Assembly: GCA_003249555.1 (NCBI GenBank)
Contig: QKIQ01000114.1
Coordinates: forward strand, 1 to 37,429
Source of the DNA: Clostridia bacterium
GTDB lineage: Bacteria > Bacillota > Clostridia > Christensenellales > SZUA-584
Direction of reading: 5' to 3'
Length of the DNA: 37,429 bases
Shown here piece after piece: positions 31,587 to 37,429 of this stretch (position 1 is its first letter; every line of letters begins with the position of its first letter). The translations under genes were made by a program, and so were the position numbers. Below the pieces are notes generated by a model. It was not told where the DNA came from, ran no database searches, and saw only the letters and a list, made by a program, of their open reading frames with translations.

Positions 31587-32534
31587 ATGTTTAAAAATGC
31601 GGAAGGCAAAGTGAGGTCGGGCTGGAAAATTACAGCGGCACTCGGTTCTTTTTTTGTGATATTAATGGTTGCCGAGATCATCATTGCCATCGCTCTTATG
31701 TTCACCGTGGTGGGGTCGGCTGATTCCGTATGGTCGCTTTATGACAAGCTCTTAGAGCGTATGATAGAATGGTCGTGGCTTATGAGCCTATTGCAGACGG
31801 TGGTCATGTTTGCCGTGGCGGTGTTGACATGGAAGGTGATATTCAAACGTAGCCTTATGAGCATGGGGCTGCCGCGCGTGAGTCAGCATATCAAAGAGCT
31901 TTTATGGGGGCTGCTGCTCGGCGCGGTGTCTATGGCGCTGGTATTTGCACTGCTTCTGGCAGCAGGGTTAATCAAGGTCGAATCATGGATACCCAAGGTT
32001 TCGGCAGACACGTTTCTCTATCTGCTCATCTTTATACTGGTGGGCATTGCGGAGGAGACGTTTTCTCGAGGATACTGCATGTCGGTGATGCGGCAGACGC
32101 GCAGTGTGGCGCTGATGTTTATCGTTCCGGCTGTGATATTTTCGCTGCTCCACATATCTAATCCCGGCTTCAGTTTTAGCGCGTTTGTTAACATTGCCAT
32201 TGTCGGTCTGTTGTTTGCGTATATGTATATGAAGTCGGGCAACATCTGGATGCCCATCGGCTATCATATCACATGGAACTATTTTCAAGGATGTGTGTTT
32301 GGGCTCAGTACGAGCGGCCTTGGTATAAACGGTCTTATAAAGAGCGAATACACGCGGTATAGCCTGCTGGGCGGCGGGGTGTTCGGGCCGGAAGAAGGCG
32401 TTTTGACGACGGCGGTTTTGCTTTTTGGCTTTCTTTTCGTAAAATGGTATTATCGTAAATTGAGCTTTGATTTTATGGTAATGGAGCCGCTCGAAATGAA
32501 TAACAGGGACGGTATCCAAAGCAAAGGCGAATAG
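31587..32534 (+). CDS. CPBP-family intramembrane metalloprotease
   Basis: 315 residues, about eight membrane segments. CPBP (Rce1/Abi) motifs: E156-E157-x3-R161 (EETFSR), F185-x3-H189 (FSLLH) and H227-x3-N231 (HITWN). Members cleave prenylated or signal-type peptides; in Firmicutes some mature or give immunity to peptides. Substrate unknown. AAGGAAA at 31573-31579 precedes the ATG. No peptide precursor gene was found next to it. Confidence 0.92.
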   Translation: MFKNAEGKVRSGWKITAALGSFFVILMVAEIIIAIALMFTVVGSADSVWSLYDKLLERMIEWSWLMSLLQTVVMFAVAVLTWKVIFKRSLMSMGLPRVSQHIKELLWGLLLGAVSMALVFALLLAAGLIKVESWIPKVSADTFLYLLIFILVGIAEETFSRGYCMSVMRQTRSVALMFIVPAVIFSLLHISNPGFSFSAFVNIAIVGLLFAYMYMKSGNIWMPIGYHITWNYFQGCVFGLSTSGLGINGLIKSEYTRYSLLGGGVFGPEEGVLTTAVLLFGFLFVKWYYRKLSFDFMVMEPLEMNNRDGIQSKGE

Positions 32535-32618
32535 ACGGAAAATTAATATATATATAACGAAATCCAAATAAATGGATTCAAGCATTGTTTTTTATTTATT
32601 TTCTTTAGGGGGACTTTA

Positions 32619-33503
32619 ATGACTGAACCACAATTGATTGCAGCCATTAGGGAGGACTATGACAATATTGCGCTCCGCTTGGCTCTTGCCGACTGGTATG
32701 AAAATTACGGACAGGCAGACCGCGCGGCTTTTATACGCGCTTGTGTGACGGCGAAGCAGTATCCGTTTAACAGCTCGGAGTACGAACAGGCCACGTTGAA
32801 ACGGCGTGATGCGTGGATGCGATGCAAACCAAAGTTTTGGGACGAAATGAAAGCCGGTCTTTTGATGAGCCTGTTTTGGGATCTTGGTATGTATACCGTA
32901 TCGTTTGCGGACGGTATAGGAACACAGTCTTGTACTCCCGGGGCCATAAAGAAGGTGGGTAGGCAAAAATGGCTGGGCACAGCTTATGAACAAGGTTGGC
33001 TGCTGCGCATGGATATGCGTTTCGACGACGGTTCGTTCGGCAAACGTGTGGCAAAATGGAAGCCTCCGGTGAGCGAGATACCGCTTTGGGTAAAGCCCGC
33101 GCCAGAGATTTCCGACGTCGGGTTAGAGAAAATTTACAATCTTGAGCAGCTTTGCGGGATTTCGTTTTTCAGCAACACACTGGAAAAAACATCAGCAGTG
33201 CTAAAGCTAGGTGAAGTAAAACGGCTCAGACGGCTAAAAATGGACATCCGCTTTTTGAGTCAGGAGCGGTGGTGCGCGCTGATGGAACAGATACTTAAAC
33301 TGGATAATCTCTATGAGCTTATGCTTGAAGCGGAATGGAATGAGGAGTTTGGTCTTCGCCCGACAGACGAAGATGTGCTTCGGCTTGGCGCACTGAAAAA
33401 TTTAAAAAAGCTCGATCTGGTGAAGGCGACCGCGGTCACAGGCGCAGCATTAGAGCAGCTAAAGGCGCTAAGGCCAGATCTTCGAATCATGCGCACAACT
33501 TAG
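32619..33503 (+). CDS. TIGR02996-type N-terminal domain with leucine-rich repeats
   Basis: 294 residues, no signal peptide. N-terminus (about 4-43) reads LIAAIREDYDNIALRLALADW...ADRAAFIRAC, matching the TIGR02996 repeat-companion domain (form LLxAIxxxPxDxxxRLxxADWLExxGxxxRAEFIR). The middle (about 85-165) is unassigned. The C-terminal 120 residues hold leucine-rich-repeat-like turns: VKRLRRLKMDI, LDNLYELMLEAEW, LKNLKKLDLVKATAVTGAALEQLKAL. Such proteins are abundant in Planctomycetes and not usual in Clostridia. Function unknown. GGGGGAC precedes the ATG. Stands alone. Confidence 0.8.
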   Translation: MTEPQLIAAIREDYDNIALRLALADWYENYGQADRAAFIRACVTAKQYPFNSSEYEQATLKRRDAWMRCKPKFWDEMKAGLLMSLFWDLGMYTVSFADGIGTQSCTPGAIKKVGRQKWLGTAYEQGWLLRMDMRFDDGSFGKRVAKWKPPVSEIPLWVKPAPEISDVGLEKIYNLEQLCGISFFSNTLEKTSAVLKLGEVKRLRRLKMDIRFLSQERWCALMEQILKLDNLYELMLEAEWNEEFGLRPTDEDVLRLGALKNLKKLDLVKATAVTGAALEQLKALRPDLRIMRTT

Positions 33504-33552
33504 TATAGTATGATTCCGATACAGTACAAGACAAAAACGGCAGTGATGACAA

Positions 33553-33593
33553 TGGGAGAAATGAGCTTTTTTCTTATCGCTTATTTTCTCCCA
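33553..33593. terminator. Bidirectional hairpin between convergent genes
   Basis: TGGGAGAAA at 33553 pairs with TTTCTCCCA ending 33593, with AGC/GCT extending the stem after a small internal loop. No T-run on either side; likely a shared 3' end structure for the TIGR02996 gene and the hydrolase gene. Confidence 0.5.
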
Positions 33594-33610
33594 AAAACAT
33601 GTAGATACAG

Positions 33611-34534
33611 TCAACTGATTCTTTCGAGCAACGCCCTTGTTTCATCTAAGATGTCTTTCACATGAGTCTGATAAACAAAATGCGAGCTGTTAACGACTTT
33701 GGATACTGCGTTTTTCCCCAGTCTGTTTAAGTGCTTAGTCTGATATTCCGTGCCAACCCTTTTTTGCGACTGTGAGGATATCAGCTTCAATACAGGAATG
33801 TCCTGAGGAAAAGCAAGTTCGCTTACCTCGTTGATATTTTCGAGTGTGCTGAGCGATTGAGCAATAATCGTATCGTTTAGCACATGGTTGGTAAACTTTT
33901 TATAGTCACGGATTTCAATATCGATGTATCCGTTATCAATCTTCTGCATGGGAGGTATCAGTTTGCTCGACAGGCGTGTTACACCGCATGCTTGCTGTAG
34001 TTTGGCGATTGTGTATACAAACCTAGGCGGATTTTTGCCTTTTGGTTTTGCCGTTGATGTTGTGTCCAGCATAAGGATCGCGGATACTTCATCAGGATAC
34101 TTGGCGGCATAATACTCACTGTAAATGCCCGAAGCGGAGTGAGGTATCAGCATATACGGCGGCTTAAACCCAGATGCAGACAACGCCGTTCTGATTTCTT
34201 GCGTATAGTTTTCATTTGTTCTTGGCGTATCTGTTTGTTCGCTGAATCCTATGCCAAAGTATTCGACACAGACGACAGTATACTCGTTTGACAGCGCTCT
34301 CATCAGCGGGCCAAAGTCTGCGCAGGGCAAAGACACGCCAAAGCCCGGCAGCAGCACCACGGTTTTCTCGCCGCTGCCCATAGAATACACATGCATCTGC
34401 TTCTCGCCTACGTTCACGAGCTGTCCGTAAGGGGAAACGCCGTCCCGTTCATTTGAGAAAAATATTTTATTGATTGCAAAGCCGATGATGTTCAGACAAA
34501 CGATACTGCCTACAATAATTCCAATAACGATCAT
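33611..34534 (-). CDS. Alpha/beta-hydrolase with N-terminal membrane anchor
   Basis: 307 residues. Hydrophobic anchor at 2-25, then the hydrolase fold: VVLLPGFGVSLPCADF (oxyanion region), VEYFGIGFS, nucleophile elbow PHSASG with Ser133 (the usual G-x-S-x-G is altered at both glycines), and a late His in NSSHFVYQ (near 285). The domain probably sits outside the cell. Substrate unknown; esterase, lipase or peptidase activity is possible. Follows the HTH gene by 33 bp, so probably regulated by it. Confidence 0.88.
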   Translation of the reverse strand: MIVIGIIVGSIVCLNIIGFAINKIFFSNERDGVSPYGQLVNVGEKQMHVYSMGSGEKTVVLLPGFGVSLPCADFGPLMRALSNEYTVVCVEYFGIGFSEQTDTPRTNENYTQEIRTALSASGFKPPYMLIPHSASGIYSEYYAAKYPDEVSAILMLDTTSTAKPKGKNPPRFVYTIAKLQQACGVTRLSSKLIPPMQKIDNGYIDIEIRDYKKFTNHVLNDTIIAQSLSTLENINEVSELAFPQDIPVLKLISSQSQKRVGTEYQTKHLNRLGKNAVSKVVNSSHFVYQTHVKDILDETRALLERIS

Positions 34535-34567
34535 TTTTTTAACCTCAATTCTACAAATAAAATTTAT

Positions 34568-35080
34568 TTACTCATTATCTGCAGGCGCGGATATCACAGA
34601 GATATCTCTTGCCTTGCGTTTGTTTGTATATTCAAAGCTGTATTTTATTAAAAGACCGCGCAAATCGGATAAAAATCGATCGAACTCATCGTCGTTCATC
34701 ATCATGACTGTATTGTTCAAAAAAATTTTATCCTTTCCGGGGTTTGGGTTTTCGCTGTTGAAATAGTTGTGCAGCTTTGCGTATTTGTTCATCAGAAAAC
34801 CAAATGCATTCTGCGACGCGCTTTCCAGGGTGTTATGTCTCGATAGCTCGTTTATATTCAGGGCCAGTGTCCGCTCAACGCTTCCGCGGATTTTTTGTTC
34901 GGAAACAACAAATAGAATTTTATTGTCTATCAGTATTTTGATATGACGGTACATTGTGGTCCGAGGCACATCGCTGATTCTGTCACAAAGATCTGAGGCG
35001 GTCATGCTCTTACGTGCGGCCATTTTCTGAATAATTCTCATACGCACGGGGTTTAACAACACTTCATTTATACTTTTCAT
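34568..35080 (-). CDS. Winged-helix (ArsR-like) transcriptional regulator
   Basis: 170 residues. N-terminal winged helix: LNPVRMRIIQKMAARKSMTASDLCDRISDVPRTTMYRHIKIL (about 7-48) with wing VVSEQKIRGSVERTLAL. The remainder is helical, perhaps for ligand or dimer contacts. Resembles HTH regulators that sit beside hydrolases or transporters. GGAGG at 35089-35093 sets the start. Likely controls itself and the hydrolase gene; the signal is unknown. Confidence 0.88.
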   Translation of the reverse strand: MKSINEVLLNPVRMRIIQKMAARKSMTASDLCDRISDVPRTTMYRHIKILIDNKILFVVSEQKIRGSVERTLALNINELSRHNTLESASQNAFGFLMNKYAKLHNYFNSENPNPGKDKIFLNNTVMMMNDDEFDRFLSDLRGLLIKYSFEYTNKRKARDISVISAPADNE

Positions 35081-35111
35081 CTAAAACACCTCCTTAATGA
35101 TTCCGTAAATA

Positions 35112-35140
35112 GATATAATACCAATAGTGGAATAAGTCAA
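35112..35140 (-). promoter_or_regulatory. Promoter of the HTH-hydrolase operon
   Basis: On minus: TTGACT (35140-35135), 17-bp spacer, TATATC (35117-35112). ATTCC and GGAAT arms flank the -10 region, a possible autoregulatory site. Confidence 0.45.
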
Positions 35141-35240
35141 GTAAAATTTTTTACCGTTACGTTTTGCTTATAAAACAATAGGAAGGCAAGGTTATCCTTG
35201 GGTAAAAAAGTAAAATTGATAACCAGTACAGTTAATGAGT

Positions 35241-35900
35241 TCAGCCGACAGTCGCGGAATCCTCGCCTGTTGATACAATTTTTAAGCGGCAAGCCAGTAA
35301 TTTCATAGGTGGAAGAGTCAGACCAATGACCGGACCGGTCAACAAAACGCCCACAAATGTGCCCGCTCCGACGATACCGCCCATCAAATAACCTGAAATG
35401 GTGAATATAACGTCCAGCCCGATTTTGACCCATTGCAATTTTAATTTGGTTGCGTCACGCAGGCTTAACGCCAAAATTTCCATTGCCCCAACACCAAAAT
35501 TAACGCTAATCACCACAGCAATACCGAAGCCCAGTAACGCAACGGCTGGAAACAACAGCATAAACCGTGCAAAAAATCCGACTGAATCGGAAATGATGTT
35601 ATTCAAAATCGGTACAAATATGTTCATAAGAGGGCCCACGGACAGTGCGCCGATGACTGTGCCGATATGTAAGTATTTACGGGCAAATATCAGACCAACC
35701 ACAACGAGGATGCAGTTGTTAATGGTTTCCACAGTGCCGTAGTCGAGCTTGAGCAAGACGTGTTCGCCATCCACCAGTACGGAAATAGGATCGGAGCCGA
35801 TGTTGAGAGCAAAAAACAACGATATACCCAGTGCGGATATGACGGTTCCAATAACAACCATGATAGATTTCTTTATCATTATCTTGATTTTTTCGTTCAT
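35241..35900 (-). CDS. YczE/YyaS/YitT-type integral membrane protein
   Basis: 219 residues, five or six membrane segments. Features of the YczE/YitT family: N-terminal GTVISALGISLFFALNIGSDPISVLVDG (about 18-45), central IGTVIGALSVGPLMN, and NFGVGAMEILALSL. B. subtilis YczE affects surfactin production; general role unknown. GGAGG at 35905-35909 precedes the ATG. It is divergent from the MFS gene, with a palindrome over its -35. Confidence 0.85.
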   Translation of the reverse strand: MNEKIKIMIKKSIMVVIGTVISALGISLFFALNIGSDPISVLVDGEHVLLKLDYGTVETINNCILVVVGLIFARKYLHIGTVIGALSVGPLMNIFVPILNNIISDSVGFFARFMLLFPAVALLGFGIAVVISVNFGVGAMEILALSLRDATKLKLQWVKIGLDVIFTISGYLMGGIVGAGTFVGVLLTGPVIGLTLPPMKLLACRLKIVSTGEDSATVG

Positions 35901-35955
35901 TTATCCTCCAAGCGATTATGCGTGTTTCTACTGATGTTTATTGGGCAGCTCAAAA

Positions 35956-35984
35956 AGTATAATGTTTGGAAGGATAAATGACAA
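35956..35984 (-). promoter_or_regulatory. Promoter of the YczE-type gene
   Basis: On minus: TTGTCA (35984-35979), 17-bp spacer, TATACT (35961-35956). The -35 is inside the palindrome at 35978-35991. Confidence 0.7.
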
Positions 35985-35991
35985 GTGTCAT
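35978..35991. promoter_or_regulatory. Operator-like palindrome ATGACA-AG-TGTCAT
   Basis: Perfect 6-2-6 inverted repeat over the -35 of the YczE-type gene, in the divergent spacer with the MFS exporter. A dimeric repressor is the simplest reading. The regulator is not identified. Confidence 0.55.
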
Positions 35992-36029
35992 CTCACAGGA
36001 AGCGTCTAGTTACAATATCCCAAACAGAC

Positions 36030-36058
36030 TTGCAAACCGCCTGATTAGGGCATAGAAT
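36030..36058 (+). promoter_or_regulatory. Promoter of the MFS gene
   Basis: TTGCAA (36030-36035), 17-bp spacer, TAGAAT (36053-36058). Confidence 0.55.
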
Positions 36059-36102
36059 ACGAAAATAGATTAAACTTTTTCAAAGACTGACTGGAGTTGG
36101 CC

Positions 36103-37257
36103 ATGCAAAAAAAAACCGTCACAAAAACGCTCCTGATTATCATGATATTATTTTTCTGGTTTACGCAATTTGTGTATATTCCTTATCATACACCGTATCT
36201 TTTATCCTTAGGTGCCGCGTCGTCTTTTGTGGGCATTATTGTCGGTGCATATGGGTTTTCGCAGGTGCTTCTTCGAATCCCCATCGGCATTCTTGCCGAC
36301 AGGAGGATCGGACAGAAAAAGCTGATATTTTTTGGTTTACTGTGTGCCGCGGCAGCATCGGCGATACGAATTATTTTTCCTCAACCTGTCGCATTTCTTG
36401 TGGCCAATTTCTTATCCGGCATGACGTCTGCCACATGGGTATCCGTTACCGTTTTTTTCTTCTCGTTGTTTGAGCAAAACGAGCTGAAAAAAGCGACGGG
36501 CATTTCCATCGCTGGCAACAACGGCGGGATATTGCTTGGCTTTGTTGCCAGTGCATATATCAACGATGAGTTTGGCATGACGTTCTTATTCGTGGCCAGC
36601 ATTATTTCTGCTATATGCGGTTTTTTAACGCTGCTTTTCATAAAAGAATATACCCCCAAACAAAAAGTCATGAAAAAAATCCATGTGTCAGGCATTATCA
36701 AAAACCCTTCGCTGCTGTTCTACTCTTTTCTTGGGCTTGTTTTACAATCTGTTGTTTTTTCTACGACAATGTCTTTTACCACGTCATATGCCAAATTGTT
36801 AACCAGTGTGGAGTCTGAGTTGGCCTTTAGCATGATTGTATACATAACGGTTTGTGTGGCTTCTTCACTGATGATTGGATATGCAAAAAAGTGGAGCAAT
36901 AAAACGATGTTTACATTGCTGCTTTTGTGTCTTGTCATCTATTGCGCATGCCTTCCCTTCACAACCGCGATGTGGCAGCTATATATTTTGCAGGTGTTTT
37001 GCGGAATCGCAAGCGGAGGATTGATGTCGCTGGCGATGGCCTGTGCGATGGAAAACGCAATACCAGAGTACCGATCGACGACGATGGCCGTTTTTCAAGC
37101 GTGCTACGGTATCGGTATGACGCTGGGTCCCATACTGATGGGCGTGCTTGTCGATTATTCCGGGTATATGGCCGGTTTCATGAGTATGGCGGCGCTGTGT
37201 GTGGTGAGCATCGTCGCTGTCCGGTTAAAGCTCAAGGGCAACGTTGTAGCTGTCTAG
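36103..37257 (+). CDS. Major facilitator superfamily transporter
   Basis: 384 residues, about 12 membrane helices in two halves. The loop between helices 2 and 3 has GILADRRIGQKK, the MFS motif A of the drug/sugar antiporter type. The second half opens near residue 200 (NPSLLFYSFLGLVLQ). Substrate unknown; a drug or metabolite exporter is likely. CTGGAG at 36091-36096 sets the ATG at 36103; a TTG six bases earlier would overlap that site. Confidence 0.93.
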   Translation: MQKKTVTKTLLIIMILFFWFTQFVYIPYHTPYLLSLGAASSFVGIIVGAYGFSQVLLRIPIGILADRRIGQKKLIFFGLLCAAAASAIRIIFPQPVAFLVANFLSGMTSATWVSVTVFFFSLFEQNELKKATGISIAGNNGGILLGFVASAYINDEFGMTFLFVASIISAICGFLTLLFIKEYTPKQKVMKKIHVSGIIKNPSLLFYSFLGLVLQSVVFSTTMSFTTSYAKLLTSVESELAFSMIVYITVCVASSLMIGYAKKWSNKTMFTLLLLCLVIYCACLPFTTAMWQLYILQVFCGIASGGLMSLAMACAMENAIPEYRSTTMAVFQACYGIGMTLGPILMGVLVDYSGYMAGFMSMAALCVVSIVAVRLKLKGNVVAV

Positions 37258-37429
37258 TATGATGTTATTCCGATAGTTGCTTCTTTCGTAAGTTCCCAAA
37301 GTAAATTCCACAGCAGGTAAACCGTAGAAATAACCACGGGAAAAGCGGAAGTATGTGTAGGACTCATGAGAAACAAAAGTAAAAAGTCACGATAGAAACA
37401 GGACTTATAAAAAAATGAATGCATGAGGA
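37258..37429. other. Noncoding, purine-rich window end
   Basis: 172 bp without a recognisable gene. A-rich and purine-rich, with small stems such as CCGT/ACGG (around 37322-37339) and AAGTC/GACTT (around 37385-37407). It might be the 5' part of a structured RNA or another intron, but I see no GUGYG-type intron start. No promoter or terminator is clear. Confidence 0.4.

Noticed and set aside
1..37429. CRISPR arrays, tRNA or rRNA genes, prophage or anti-phage systems
   Set aside because: No regularly spaced repeats, no cloverleaf with a GTTCGA arm, and no phage or defence hallmark proteins were seen. The only clear mobile element is the intron end.

Overview
The window looks like chromosome of an anaerobic, probably spore-forming member of the Bacillota (Clostridia-like). 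Evidence: strong AGGAGG-type ribosome binding sites, sigma-A-type promoters, the spore maturation pair spmA/spmB, an AbrB-type regulator, a CtsR-type heat-shock operator, oxygen-independent class III ribonucleotide reductase (nrdD/nrdG), several lipoproteins and no respiratory genes. Base composition is mixed (moderate GC in core genes, AT-rich intergenic spacers). I cannot name the genus. No tRNA, rRNA or CRISPR array was seen.

Layout. 1-144 is the 3' end of a group II intron (maturase tail, domain V, domain VI with a bulged branch-point A). 145-1481 holds Hsp20 under a CtsR-like operator and an azoreductase-type flavoprotein. 1624-4747 holds an EF-hand-loop protein of unknown role, radA, and a small membrane protein. 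4889-8335 is a MacAB/YknXYZ-type export operon. 8429-12682 is a thiamine salvage operon (cytX-thiM-thiE-HAD phosphatase-thiD) under a TPP riboswitch with a readable terminator/antiterminator switch. 12727-15171 (minus) is a polar amino acid ABC importer. 15372-17166 holds yabB-rsmI facing abrB, followed by spmAB (17344-18446). 18597-22176 (minus) holds an ABC-F ATPase, an RluA-type pseudouridine synthase and an rRNA methyltransferase-like protein. 22381-22755 is a small lipoprotein. 22752-25511 is nrdD-nrdG (minus) behind two NrdR boxes. 25806-29112 is metG-tatD-radical SAM (minus, one-base overlaps). 29270-32534 is a lipoprotein cluster plus a CPBP membrane protease. 32619-33503 is a TIGR02996/leucine-rich-repeat protein, unusual for this phylum. 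33611-35080 is an HTH regulator plus alpha/beta hydrolase. 35241-37257 is a divergent YczE-type membrane protein and an MFS exporter. 37258-37429 is noncoding and unassigned.

How the parts work together. Much of the window is housekeeping: translation and rRNA/tRNA modification, DNA repair, dNTP supply, thiamine salvage and amino acid uptake. Its regulation can be read unusually well: CtsR box, TPP riboswitch attenuator and paired NrdR boxes. The order yabB-rsmI-abrB and then metG-tatD recalls one contiguous Bacillus subtilis neighbourhood, here split by about 9 kb of other genes.

The most unexpected structural observation is that two convergent genes carry, inside their 3' coding ends, intrinsic terminators for the opposing neighbour: abrB's lies in rsmI, and that of the small lipoprotein gene lies in nrdG. 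In both, the hairpin plus T-run is the reverse side of codons for a Lys-Lys/Ala-rich peptide. I did not find a convincing wholly new multi-gene system. The best candidates for new biology are the TIGR02996 protein, the metG-linked radical SAM protein, the EF-hand protein, and the coding-sequence terminators.
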